A stretch of 64,000 nucleotides of DNA from Evernia prunastri. Taxonomy: Eukaryota; Ascomycota; Lecanoromycetes; Lecanorales; Parmeliaceae. Positions within the stretch are counted from its first letter, which is position 1, and each line of letters starts with the position of its first letter. Position numbers and translations under genes: made by a program. The stretch spans positions 52,378 to 116,377 of the forward strand of contig NKYR01000118.1 of assembly GCA_003184365.1 (NCBI GenBank), read 5' to 3'. Positions 35,806-46,146 of this stretch are shown here, piece by piece. The notes below the pieces were generated by a model that did no database searches, was not told the origin of the DNA, and saw nothing but the letters and a program-made list of their open reading frames with translations.

Positions 35806-37182
35806 ATGTCTACATACATTCCGGAGGCTGAACTTCTCACTAACGAAAACACGCTTATCAAAGGTAGTATCATAGCTACTTGGGCGTTGGCAGTCATTGC
35901 CGTATGTCTTCGTTTTATTGCGCGACGGCTCTCGAAGGCAAGGTTTTGGTATAATGACTGGCTTGTGTTGCCTGCTACGGTGAGCATTCCTCATATGTGA
36001 AATCGCAGCAAGTACGTCGAGAGCTTTGGAGAACAGACTGAGCTCATACGTGTACCAGCTCGGCGCCGCGGCGTTGTGCTTCACCTCTGCTTTTTGGAGT
36101 AAGTCCTTCAAACTTTACTAAGGGCCCCACCGTATCCATGTATCTGCTTACAGATTGTTAATCATACACTAGTGACCGAGTAAGGCTTAGGACACTACAT
36201 AGCCAGTATGGGCCTTTTTCAGATCCCTCCCCTCGTGAAGGGAATTCTAATCTCTGAGACATGCTGGACGTTGGTTATCTGGATCGTCAAATGTTCCATT
36301 CTAGCGTTTTACTGGCGACTTTTCAGCGCCAACCGCCCTTCAACTAAACTCATCATCTGGATTCTCGCAGTAGGTGTGATGGCATGGGGAGTCGCAGTGG
36401 TAAGTGCTCGTCCCTTAAGTCAGCGGGAGGCTTCAGCAAGACAGTATTCGCAGATTCCTGACAATCGGCTAGTCACTTGTCACAGTATTTCAATGCGTTC
36501 CTATTTACGAACTTTGGAACCTTGAACGCAGTGAAGGATGTCATGTTACCCCTTTTGCGATTTATGTAGGCTCGTCGACACCGCATATCGTTATCGATGT
36601 AGTGCTTTTGAGCTTTCCAGTACCAATGATCTGGAACCTCCAGATGCATAAGTCTCAGAAAATTATGTTGACGGCCGTATTCGCTGTGGGTGGCTTGTAG
36701 GTCGCCCCCTTTCATTGTGCCGCCTGCGTTAGAATTAACATTAAGTTTCGCGCTGACATCCGTTTCGGACTCAGCGTCACCATTGTCTCCGTGATTCGCT
36801 TGGTATATCTAATTAGACTCTCTCGTGCTCCTGAAGATTTCATGCGGAATTACACTGACATTATTATCTGGACGAGTGTTGAGGTGAACGTTTCTATCTT
36901 TTGTGGTCAGTAAATAACAATTCTTTTCCTCTTGTCGTAAGGTTAAGAGCATTAGCTGACTAAGTACATTTTCTGCTACTACTACTAGCCTGTCTACCAT
37001 CTCTCGGCCCAATTGTATCGTACATCTCCAAGCTGCTGAAAAGACTATCCAAGCGAAAGAACACTCACAGAAGAGGGTCTCAAGTACTCATGAACATACT
37101 ACCAAAAGGCAATCCAGCATCAACATTAGACTCACTATATCGCGAAGACAGAGCTGGAATGATAGACCACGTCTCATGTTAG
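35806..37182 (+). CDS. Pth11-like rhodopsin-domain integral membrane protein (copy 2)
   Basis: Six exons (35806-35979, 36059-36098, 36185-36399, 36473-36696, 36775-36905, 36989-37182) keep frame and give 325 residues; introns are 73-86 bases. The protein has the rhodopsin-domain order: helix 1 then FIARRLSKARFWYNDWL, a short second helix on a 40-base exon, LGHYIASMGLFQIPP, ISETCWTLVIWIVKCSILAFYWRLF, FQCVPIYELWN with a later cysteine (GCHVTP), a helix before FPVPMIWNLQMHKSQK, and IIWTSVEVNVSIFCACLPSLGPIV at helix 7. The C-terminal tail is short and basic. Likely a plasma-membrane sensor or scaffold; no ligand can be assigned. It differs clearly in sequence from copies 1 and 3, so these are old paralogues and not a recent tandem array. 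Confidence 0.85.
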
Positions 37183-38983
37183 ACTCGTCAGTCGTTATTG
37201 AGATAGATGCAAGGGATCGATGAGCGTCAAAGTCAGATGCGAAAGCCCTAAGATCCCGTACACTGAAAGTTTAGGCATTGAAATATGTACTGCAGACGAA
37301 AACTTATAGATTCTTAGTCGAGTTGGACAGATTAGTTAGCTATAGACAAGCCTTGCCAGTCCGGGATCTCAAGTTTACCTCGTTGATTTCTTTGGGCCTC
37401 CGAGCCTAGAAAAGCAAGTAGACGTTTAGCGTTAGCGCTGGTGGTCAATAAAAGTGGCAGCTCTAACCGTTACGAACATCAAATTTAATATGGAAAACTT
37501 CCGTTTTAATATTGAAGTAAATGATAAGCAAAAATGGTTTGTGTAAGACAGCTTTTCGTGAAATATAAAGTAGTGGAGATACATTCAAATGTTCTACGCA
37601 GATGGCGGCTACAATTGCCGTTTCTTTGACCCTCAGCTTAACTACAATATTGTATCTACGTACCTGACCTTGCCACATTAGGCAGGTAGAATTTTCAATT
37701 TTTTTCTGGAAATGCTTGGGCTCTTTATGATCACTTCGTTCTCTTCCTCAAGTTGTTTCATTGCTAGGCATGGAATGAACATTCATATCGCCCAGAGTTG
37801 AGCCTTTCATTCGTCTTGAGTTACTTTGGAAACGCATACAACTTTTTATGGACAGTTGTTCGACTCGTTTTTGCAACGCTCTTTGTCCACGAAAGGGGCT
37901 TTCCTCCGAAATAACAGGGGTCTTAAAGAAAGTACTTTGTTCTCAATAGAAGTCGTACAAACCATACCTGCAACACAACACTTATCCTACAGTCCAGAGC
38001 AACTGGTATCCTCACTGTCTTCCTTTAAATTTCCCGTGGCAAGCTCGAAGGCCTTCGCATCTGGACGCGGCGACTACTCTAATTCGGGCTCAAGCATACA
38101 ATCCTTCCTCCCGGCAGAGTAGCATCAATTGCAGGCACAAGGGAGGGAAACTAGATACATGCGTCGTCAAGGGCATGATCCAACACCGGCAACGGTTCAA
38201 TCTTCCTCGACATTGCACTCCATCCCAGACACGTTCGAAGAAAACTTTCTTGAGTCTCTTTTTCCAAGACTGAACTGTTAACAGATGGGTGACATCGAAC
38301 CTCTTCTGAACATACTGAACGAGAGAAAAAATGAAAGGAAAAAAATCACTAGATTTAGGGAATCTGCGTTATAAACTCCATTTCTCGTTATGACCTACTC
38401 ATCGAGATTGGGGATTGCGCCCGTTACAAAATCGGCGCCAAGAGTACAAATGTAGGCCGTACCATCAACCACATCATTTGTATTGTTTGATAGAGCGGTA
38501 TGTGTACGCAATGTCATGGAGCTGAAAGAATACTACGCTGATGGAAGAGGCATATTTGCATAAATGATGTTTCTCTGCGACCGCATTCCATCATTCTTCC
38601 ATAAAATTTTGGCTCTTTCATGGCCACCAGGGAAATTGCTATGAGAGAACGATAGCTTGAGAGCACGAATGACTTTGCGAGAGAAAGAACGGAGTCTACA
38701 TTCGTCGAGACGCTTCGTCAGCTTGAATCGATCTCAGTATTTATTTACCACTGTATTATGTTCTATGCATTTGTTCGTTGTTCTTTTCTGGAACAAACAT
38801 TGTTTCTCTTTCTTTTAGATACTTGCATCAGATGTACGTCGCGTCTCCATTGTTCACTCTCGTCCATCTTCTCTCTTAAAGCCCAACAACCTTTCCTTTC
38901 CCTCTCTCATATTCAATATACTCATATCCCTCAACAAAAAACCCACCTAACCCACACTCAACACCATTAAACTACCAACAACC
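37183..38983. other. Intergenic region (1.8 kb)
   Basis: No supported gene. The stretch is moderately AT-rich. The last 250 bases are the pyrimidine- and CA-rich leader of the secreted-protein gene, with short ACCCA/CACTCA runs common upstream of expressed fungal genes. Confidence 0.4.
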
Positions 38984-39424
38984 ATGTACCTCCACCTCCC
39001 CACCATCCTATTAGCCCTAAGCGCCAGCAACCTCGCTCAGCCATCCACCCCCTTCCACCTTCGCGACGCCCCCGAAGTCAGTCTCACAGCCAAAGACCCC
39101 ACCGACACGACCTGCAAAGGGCCCAACAACGGCAACGACGTCTTCCTCGGCAACGGCGGCTGCGTCATCTACCAACCTGCAAAAGGATCCAACATATTTG
39201 TCGACTTCGGCGACGACACTCTCTGGGAGTCTGAGATTCAGATATTCAGCGACACGAAGTGCAAGACGCCTTTGTTGACGCTTGCGCCGACGGAGGATAT
39301 GATTGAAAACGATGGGTCTACGATGTGCACTGCTATGAATGCCGATTGGCCGGCGTGGCAGAGCGCGAAGATGGGGAAGCTTGTTTATGATATTAGTGGG
39401 ACTGGGGGGTTGAAGAAGGAGTAG
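38984..39424 (+). CDS. Small secreted cysteine-containing protein
   Basis: A single exon of 146 residues starts at ATG 38984 in a good context (AACAACCATGT). Residues 1-18 form a hydrophobic leader ending ALSASNLAQP, consistent with a signal peptide cut after about position 18. The mature chain has four cysteines (44, 60, 93, 115), which could form two disulfides, and motifs GNGGCVIYQPAKG and FVDFGDDT. No membrane helix or GPI signal is visible. The size, leader and even cysteine number match small secreted fungal proteins, including candidate effectors, but no known family is recognised and no host role is shown. Codon use is strongly biased to C-ending codons in the first half, which suggests high expression. 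Confidence 0.8.
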   Translation: MYLHLPTILLALSASNLAQPSTPFHLRDAPEVSLTAKDPTDTTCKGPNNGNDVFLGNGGCVIYQPAKGSNIFVDFGDDTLWESEIQIFSDTKCKTPLLTLAPTEDMIENDGSTMCTAMNADWPAWQSAKMGKLVYDISGTGGLKKE

Positions 39425-39704
39425 AGAGTGTGAGATGTTGTTTTTGCTATTTCATTGGGCGTTTATTTGTTCCTCTACACTCACTTTTCACGCCTTTCAT
39501 ATGATACTATTTGTTGAGCTCCAAAAAACTATTTTTTAAACTTCAAAGACTCCGTTGCTACAAAACCATCGTGGTATCTAGATCCTCTCGTATCTCATAT
39601 GCATTTCTCCCCATATTTCCCAAATAGCTCAGCTCATATCATTATTCTAAACCTCATTAAAACGCCCTGTATCCCCTCACAGAATCCGTCTTTCCATACC
39701 ATCC

Positions 39705-41258
39705 CTACCCTCCGGGCGTGGGACCATACGCCTGCGTCGACTCCGACCCGTTCACAAAGTCCGGACGTCTCGGATGTGCAGAGCTACTCGTCTGCTGTCG
39801 GAGAAATTGCCTGGCATTTTCGGGTGCCTGCCTCGGGCGTTCATTTCTGATCGTAGCACCCGCAAGGCTCTCCGAGCGATGAGATCGAGATTCAAAACGG
39901 ACATTGTCCGGTGGTGCTTGTACATAGTTGAGCTTTCTGCTTGTTGGGCCGATGCTGGGCGCTCGTGCGAAGGGTGAAGTGCCCCGCGGCACGGAGGGGG
40001 CTCTGGGCCTAGGATCCTCATTGCGAATCCTAGCTCCCGCGACGCTCTCGGAGCGATTCAGTAGAGATGCTAAAGGAACGTCCTCCGGTGGTGCCGGCAT
40101 ATGGCTGGAGCGTCTGCCAGATGGTCTGATGCTTGGTGCTCTTGCCAAGGGTGTGGAACCCTGTCGTACAGAAGGGGTTCTTGGCCTATGATTCTCATTC
40201 CTGATCCTAGCTCCCGCGAGGCTCTCAGAGGGATGAGGCGGGGATGCAAAATGGACGTTCTCTGATGGTCCCGGCATATTGCTGAATCGTCTGCTGGTTG
40301 GTACGATGCTGGGCGCTCTTGCGAAGGGTGTAGAGCCCTGCATTACAGACGAGGCTCTTCGCCCAGGATGGTATGAATCTTGTGCTTGACGAGATGGGAT
40401 TCGGGGCAGCTCAGCTGGTGTTTGCGACCTTCCGCTGTGAGATCTGGGTATGTGAGCTTGAGGCGGAGGTTGAGATGGCCGCTCCATGTAAGTGTAGTCG
40501 GGCTGAGAGAATGGTTGATCGAGTCTGGAGTGCACGCTTGGGGCCCTTGAGCGTTGAGATCTAGGTTGCGAGGGTAACGGTAGTTCCTCGATCGGTCGCG
40601 CTGTTGATACCTCCCTGGGAGCTGGCGGATGGTTGTTCTGGGTCTGATCTCTATGTAAATTTGGTCCCGACTGTGGACCATGAGCGTATTTGTCGCCTCG
40701 CGTCGACGCTCGCTCATTGTCGCGTTCATGCCTTCTCTCAGGGCGCCGCCTCGCGTCCCTCCGGCCCTCGCTCTCGCGCAGCTTTGGTGCCTGTTCGGCT
40801 TTCAATTCTGCCTCCCGCAGAGCAATCTCTCTCTCCCTCCGCTCACGCAACCATGCAGAGTACTGAACCAACTCCTTCAGCTCCTGCCGAGTCATGTGCT
40901 TTTTGATTACGATGTAATCCTCGTCGTCAGGATCCCAATCCCAAGCCAGATTATTCTCGTCCAGAAGTTCACGACTAATATCTTTGCAGTGGACTCTTGG
41001 GAATGCTGTTGGACCATGCGTAACTTGGAAATTCCCTCGTGAAGATGGCGATGGTCCGTTGGTGAATCTCTGGTTATGACGGACTGATCTGCTGGGAACC
41101 CTAGTCATTTGATGTTGACCTACAAGGCCGACCGAAAGAGCTCGTTGATGTCGTCTATCACTAGCCCTTCCTTCCTCTCGCTTTTGCTCTTCAATCTCCT
41201 TGTGAATTTTGCCAAGGCCAGCAGCCCTCATGAAAAATCCAGTAAGTGGTGGTGTCAT
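39705..41258 (-). CDS. Proline/serine/arginine-rich disordered protein with three internal repeats
   Basis: An intronless minus-strand frame of 517 residues starts at ATG 41258-41256. The first 120 residues contain a more ordered acidic patch (AWDWDPDDEDYIVIKK) followed by a helical, charged coiled-coil-like segment (about 121-180: RQELKELVQYSAWLRERRER and an arginine-rich run). The rest is low complexity, rich in P, S, R and H. Residues 302-477 contain three copies of a unit of about 59 residues, each with RAPSI, SESLAGA or SESVAGA, and IRNE. No catalytic motif is present. It could be a scaffold or RNA- or cytoskeleton-associated protein. The long open frame and its repeated coding structure argue that it is real, but no orthologue is recognised. 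Confidence 0.65.
   Translation of the reverse strand: MTPPLTGFFMRAAGLGKIHKEIEEQKREEGRASDRRHQRALSVGLVGQHQMTRVPSRSVRHNQRFTNGPSPSSRGNFQVTHGPTAFPRVHCKDISRELLDENNLAWDWDPDDEDYIVIKKHMTRQELKELVQYSAWLRERREREIALREAELKAEQAPKLRESEGRRDARRRPERRHERDNERASTRGDKYAHGPQSGPNLHRDQTQNNHPPAPREVSTARPIEELPLPSQPRSQRSRAPSVHSRLDQPFSQPDYTYMERPSQPPPQAHIPRSHSGRSQTPAELPRIPSRQAQDSYHPGRRASSVMQGSTPFARAPSIVPTSRRFSNMPGPSENVHFASPPHPSESLAGARIRNENHRPRTPSVRQGSTPLARAPSIRPSGRRSSHMPAPPEDVPLASLLNRSESVAGARIRNEDPRPRAPSVPRGTSPFARAPSIGPTSRKLNYVQAPPDNVRFESRSHRSESLAGATIRNERPRQAPENARQFLRQQTSSSAHPRRPDFVNGSESTQAYGPTPGG
39828..40355 (-). repeat. Three in-frame tandem repeats of about 177 bp
   Basis: These encode the repeated unit of the disordered protein. 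Each unit contains a recognisable IRNE and RAPSI word, and copies have diverged at many positions while keeping the frame. Confidence 0.75.
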
Positions 41259-41706
41259 CGCAACGACAGCAAAGGGAATTAGGTTCGTGTGACTGGGTAG
41301 AAGGGCAAAGATGTGCTCGAGATGTGATAGAGTGACTGCGGATTTGTAGTAGGCTGAGGATGTAAGATGCCAAAAAGTCGAAGAATATAAAGGAAGTTAT
41401 AGGGTGGAATTGAAAATTTGGAGAGATACTCTAAGGACCAGAAAATATAGGATCTAGTTCCTTATACTTTTTGTGTTGAGCACATAGACTGGGATGAAGG
41501 TCTGTCGACACTCACGCTAGAAGAATACATCGAGTCCAAAGCTAGGATACGAACACTCATTCTTTCAAGAGGGCTACTTCTTTTTTTGGCACTTGTTGTG
41601 CAGCCATGAAATATCAGCACTGCACATCACTAATTTCTTTTGACACCATATTAACACAATCTCGAAAAAAGCGGTCGTTGATGGACGTATATCTATAATA
41701 ATGTTC
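41259..41706. other. Upstream region before the repeat island
   Basis: This is the 5' side of the disordered-protein gene. Beyond 41580 the DNA becomes AT-rich toward the transposon. No gene is seen. Confidence 0.4.
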
Positions 41707-42580
41707 TACAACAGACTTTTTTTTAAATTAATCCCCGGCCAGAAAATCAAAATCCTACCCATATTAATTATTTTTATTTCGCAACAACCACACATCTAAA
41801 TAACGTTAGAATGGTCTAAATTATCAAATAAATGATGCTCTATAAGATGGCTAGCCATGAAATTTATTATCTCCTTTAGCCAAAATCACACGCTCCATTC
41901 GTGCCCTCATCTTCTCACATCACTTCCCTATTCTTTCCTGCTCCAAATTGCGCCACGCAACGTTTCAGGTCTTGATCGTAGACTTTTTCGTAGTTGAAGG
42001 ATACGGTTGCTTCGAGATGTACTGCTTCAAATGGTACCAACAGGGCTCAATCTGATTTAGATCCGGAGAGTTGCCAGATCAAGGAAGAACAGTTAGCCCC
42101 TCAATCTTCAAAAGCTCATTCTGTTGTCACGCATTATGAGACGGAGCGCCATCTTGAACGAGATAGCATTCGCTATACTTTTCAATAACTTTCTTAATGA
42201 ACGGCATCAATCGGGGCAATAGCACGTATGTTTGATAGCGATACCAATCAATCCCTCCTCGGAAATTTTTGTTCCGCTCATATCGAACACCTTCAACCTT
42301 TGAAATCCGTTTAAGACGTTGACTTTTCGGTTTCTTAGCCTGCTCAGCAAGGAACTGCTCTCGTACGATTTGTTGTTGAGCATCGATATCAGCATTTCGA
42401 TCTGCTAGATCCTCTTTAGCAGCCTCTTTCTCCGCCGCTGTCTCCTTGCCAAACATATAGCTCGGGCCCTTCATTTCAGACGTGTACGCAGCCCAAAACA
42501 TAAGCTCCGTATATCCACGATATCGTACATCCACGCAGTCCTTGTGATAGACCTCATCCTAAAGCCTAGTCACCCAGATC
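41707..42580 (-). mobile_element. Tc1/mariner element fragment A (3' part, terminal repeat at left)
   Basis: Begins with the dinucleotide TA and the terminal repeat CAACAGACTTTTTTTTAAA, whose mirror image lies at the right end near 46146. The minus strand encodes the C-terminal part of a DDE_3-type transposase: YTELMFWAAYTSEMKGP, YLVQDGAPSH (second catalytic Asp region) and SGNSPDLNQIEPCW. In-frame stops follow SHNA and replace the tryptophan before SGNSP, so it is inactive. The copy ends at N 42581, after the point where copies C and D continue with TGTCCCCGAG. Confidence 0.85.
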
Positions 42581-42581
42581 N
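42581..42581. other. Single-N gap joining transposon and telomeric repeat
   Basis: One ambiguous base separates unrelated sequences. Five more single Ns (43833, 44740, 45464, 60886, 61578) sit at similar repeat boundaries, as expected of placeholder gaps. Confidence 0.8.
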
Positions 42582-42730
42582 CCTAACCCTAACCCTAACC
42601 CTAACCCTAACCCTAACCCTAACCCTAACCCTAACCCTAACCCTAACCCTAACCCTAACCCTAACCCTAACCCTAACCCTAACCCTAACCCTAACCCTAA
42701 CCCTAACCCTAACCCTAACCCTAACCCTAA
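42582..42730. repeat. Interstitial telomeric repeat, about 25 copies of CCCTAA
   Basis: A perfect CCCTAA array of 149 bases reads as a left chromosome end on this strand, followed by TATTAATATT. TTAGGG is the usual telomere repeat in filamentous ascomycetes. It begins directly at the N. Confidence 0.95.
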
Positions 42731-43451
42731 TATTAATATTTTTGGGCTAAGATTGCAGGGATCGATAGTTATTAGGCCATAGAACATTACATACTGTATA
42801 TTTCTCTAGTAATAGATCGTGATTCGTTGAAAAAATGACCTATTTAACTAGGTGGGCGGATGAAGAAGAGCTACCAAGACCCGACCAAGATATGACAAAT
42901 TTGCATATTGCGCGCACTTAGTCAATACCTCATATTATTTAATTATTAAAACGGGTATTGTTGGCTAATAGACTATAGATCGACATGCCACATGCAATTT
43001 CATAGCTATCTATCGTTGTTGATTGCAAATATGACTCATATGATCAGATAACTAGGTAAGTCGGCGGAGAAGACCGATTAACCCTATAACAACTAATAAC
43101 TTTTTTGATATCGCGAATTCAAAAATTCTAAGAAGTGCATTCGAAAGCCCTGGTCTTATTCTATTAGAGAGAGATCTACTATCAAAATTTATAGTCATAT
43201 ATAGATGGGAGAAAAGACTGGAAAGTGGTAGGGCTACTAGTACGTCGATCCTCGGGAGCACCCGTTACCACCTATTTTGAATTTATTTCAAAAATTTATT
43301 CATTTATTGTTTTCTATCAGAATCTGAAGGTAAGTAGTGTGTTTTGTAGGGCTATTCTTTCTCTTTAATTTGCACTCTTTGTATTCTTCGAGTTTATTAA
43401 ACCGTAGGCTGATTTCATGACGCGGGAAAGTTATCATGAAATCAGCCTGAT
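42731..43451. other. AT-rich subtelomere-like sequence
   Basis: About 720 bases without a gene, lying between the telomeric array and transposon fragment B. A 15-bp perfect inverted repeat (43406-43420 with 43434-43448) lies at its right end, beside the transposon's TA. Confidence 0.5.
43406..43448. repeat. 15-bp perfect inverted repeat beside a Tc1 copy
   Basis: AGGCTGATTTCATGA at 43406-43420 pairs with 43434-43448 across a 13-base loop. It ends four bases before the transposon's TA. Confidence 0.8.
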
Positions 43452-43832
43452 TACAACAGACTTTTTTTTAAATTAATCCCCGGCCAGAAAATCAAAATCC
43501 TACCCATATTAATTATTTTTATTTCGCAACAATCACACATCTAAATAACGTTAGAATGATCTAAATTATCAAATAAATGATGCTCTATAAGATGGCTAGC
43601 CATGAAATTTATTATCTCCTTTAGCCAAAATCACACGCTCCATTCGTGCCCTCATCTTCCCACATCACTTCTCTATTCTTTCCTGCTCCAAATTGCGCCA
43701 CGCAACGTTTCAGGTCTTAATCGTAGACTCTTTCGTAGTTGAAGGATACGGTTGCTTCGAGATGTACTGCTTCAAATGGTACCAACAGGGCTCAATCTGA
43801 TTTAGATCCGGAGAGTTGCCAGGCCAAAGAAG
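43452..43832 (-). mobile_element. Tc1/mariner element fragment B
   Basis: Starts with the same TA and terminal repeat and encodes the transposase end on the minus strand. Here the WPGNSPDLNQIEPCW motif is intact (tryptophan kept), unlike in copies A and C. It is cut off at N 43833. Confidence 0.85.
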
Positions 43833-43833
43833 N

Positions 43834-44739
43834 TACAACAGACTTTTTTTTAAATTAATCCCCGGCCAGAAAATCAAAATCCTACCCATATTAATTATTT
43901 TTATTTCGCAACAATCACACATCTAAATAACGTTAGAATGATCTAAATTATCAAATAAATGATGCTCTATAAGATGGCTAGCCATGAAATTTATTATCTC
44001 CTTTAGCCAAAATCACACGCTCCATTCGTGCCCTCATCTTCCCACATCACTTCTCTATTCTTTCCTGCTCCAAATTGCGCCACGCAACGTTTCAGGTCTT
44101 AATCGTAGACTCTTTCGTAGTTGAAGGATACGGTTGCTTCGAGATGTACTGCTTCAAATGGTATCAACAGGGCTCAATCTGATTTAGATCCGGAGAGTTG
44201 CCAGATCAAGGAAGAACAGTTAGCCCCTCAATCTTCAAAAGCTCATTCTGTTGTCACGCATTATGAGACGGAGCGCCATCTTGAACGAGATAGCATTCGC
44301 TATACTTCTCAATAACTTTCTTAATGAACGGGATCAATCGGGGCAATAGCACGTATTTTTGATAGCGATACCAATCAATCCCTCCTCGGAAATTTTTGTT
44401 CCGCTCATATCGAACACCTTCAACCTTTGAAATCCGTTTAAGACATTGACTTTTCGGTTTCTTAGCCTGCTCAGCAAGGAACTGCTCTCGTACGATTTGT
44501 TGTTGAGCATCGATATCAGCATTTCGATCTGCTAGATCCTCTTTAGCAGCCTCTTTCTCCGCCGCTGTCTCCTTGCCAAACATATAGCTCGGGCCCTTCA
44601 TTTCAGACGTGTACGCAGCCCAAAACATAAGCTCCGTATATCCACGATATCGTACATCCACGCAGTCCTTGTGATAGACCTCATCCTAAAGCCTAGTCAC
44701 CCAGATCTGTCCCCGAGATTCGCCAACCCGCCCCGAAGT
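43834..44739 (-). mobile_element. Tc1/mariner element fragment C
   Basis: Near-identical to fragment A from the terminal repeat onward, with a few substitutions, and extending about 30 bases past the point where A stops. It carries the same two internal stops near the transposase end. It is cut off at N 44740. Confidence 0.85.
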
Positions 44740-44740
44740 N

Positions 44741-45463
44741 CATCTTGAACGAGATAGCATTCGCTATACTTCTCAATAACTTTCTTAATGAACGGGATCA
44801 ATCGGGGCAATAGCACGTATGTTTGATAGCGATACCAATCAATCCCTCCTCGGAAATTTTTGTTCCGCTCATATCGAACACCTTCAACCTTTGAAATCCG
44901 TTTAAGACATTGACTTTTCGGTTTCTTAGCCTGCTCAGCAAGGAACTGCTCTCGTATGATTTGTTGTTGAGCATCGATATCAGCATTTCGATCTGCTAGA
45001 TCCTCTTTAGCAGCCTCTTTCTCCGCCGCTGTCTCCTTGCCAAACATATAGCTCGGGCCCTTCATTTCAGACGTGTACGCAGCCCAAAACATAAGCTCCG
45101 TATATCCACGATATCGTACATCCACGCAGTCCTTGTGATAGACCTCATCCTAAAGCCTAGTCACCCAGATCTGTCCCCGAGATTCGCCAACCCGCACCGA
45201 AGTCTCATCAGTGTGCACAATTATATGTTCTTTCCCTTCCAGCTTCGGTCCCCACTCCGTTACGAACTCAAGACGTTCCTCTTTCATTTCCGGTGTCAAC
45301 AAAGACTTGTAACGAGGTGGATATCGACCATATCCAGTCCGAACAAACGCAGAGTTGATAGCTGACTTAGAGACCATAATCCCAAGTTCTCGAGCAATTC
45401 TGACCCAGGGCTTGCGACGTTGGAATTTGTTCTTAGTGGCATGTCTGACTAGCTGCCGTTGCT
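44741..45463 (-). mobile_element. Tc1/mariner element fragment D (central transposase)
   Basis: Overlaps the last 460 bases of fragment C and extends inward. The minus strand encodes the centre of the transposase: SKSAINSAFVRTGYGRYPPRY, HIIVHTDETSVRVGESRGQIW (first catalytic Asp in HTDE) and, after an in-frame TAG, DEVYHKDCVDVRY. It carries the unoccupied form of the solo-LTR target (AATTCTGACCCAGGGC near 45395). It ends at N 45464. Confidence 0.85.
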
Positions 45464-45467
45464 NTCT

Positions 45468-45734
45468 TGTAACGGGGTCTAGGCATGCGTGACTGAGCAA
45501 CTCGTACATTGGTTACTAGATAGACTGAATCCTGAGGAACCCAAGTGGGAATCCTCAGAGGCAGCATATTTAGCAGGGGAGAGTGCACCCCCATGCCAAG
45601 CAAACTTACTATGCGACTGCTATAGCCGCACAGCTGCACCAGAGGGATAGTCTCCCGGATCTGGCCTAGATGTATGTTGGATTCCTGGACTTCTGACAGG
45701 CCGCCTCATGCCTAGAGACCTCATGGCCCTTACA
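45468..45734 (-). mobile_element. Solo LTR, 267 bp, of the Ty3/Gypsy element at 60.2 kb
   Basis: Reverse complement of the LTR at 60191-60457, same length and nearly identical, with TG..CA ends. It is followed at 45735 by ATTCT; TCT is visible just before it, after the N, so the 5-base target duplication is probably ATTCT with two bases lost in the gap. No internal retrotransposon sequence is attached, so it is a solo LTR left by recombination, or one edge of an element broken at the gap. Confidence 0.85.
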
Positions 45735-46045
45735 ATTCTGACCCAGGGCTTGCGACGTTGGAATTTGTTCTTAGTGGCATGTCTGACTAGCTGCCGTTGC
45801 TGCCTCTCGTTAATTGCTAGAGATCTTCCTGATTGAGGACGTCGTTGGTGAGCCTCTGAAGATAATGGATTAATATTCTCCTTTTGCGCGTCTCCGGCGC
45901 GTTTGAGAACATTTGCCACTGTTTTCTTATCGCAATGGTACTGCCTTGCAAGCTGACGATTGGATGTATGATTCTCGTTCATAAGCTCTATCAGGGCCCC
46001 TCGTTTGGCCTCGGGAAGGTCTATTGCGCCCTTGGTACGTCCCAT
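45735..46045 (-). pseudogene. Tc1-type transposase, N-terminal part, interrupted by solo LTR
   Basis: ATG 46045-46043 opens MGRTKGAIDLPEAKRGALIE and a helix-turn-helix-like segment (NRQLARQYHCDKKTVANVLKR), then RQLVRHATKNKFQRRKPWVRI, where the LTR cuts the frame. The remaining parts (HTDE, QDGAPSH, NSPDLNQIEPCW) lie in fragments A-D with several stops. The family moves DNA by cut and paste at TA sites. No complete frame remains in this window. Confidence 0.8.
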
Positions 46046-46146
46046 AATAATGTAGGTATTTGAATGGTTTTGGTGAGAAAGTCGCGAAATACGCGTTTTG
46101 CGGCAAAACCTCGGGTGGGGATTAATTAAAAAAAAAGTCTGTTGTA
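45735..46146 (-). mobile_element. Tc1/mariner element 5' end and right terminal repeat
   Basis: The right end carries the inverted terminal repeat (reading inward TACAACAGACTTTTTTTTT) and TA at 46145-46146. The minus strand holds the transposase start, listed separately. With the parts seen in C and D, the complete element would be about 1.5 kb, normal for Tc1/mariner. Confidence 0.85.

Noticed and set aside
42544..42787. Long Leu/Thr or Gly/Leu repeat frames across the telomeric array
   Set aside because: Translation of CCCTAA repeats is trivially open in some frames; not a protein.
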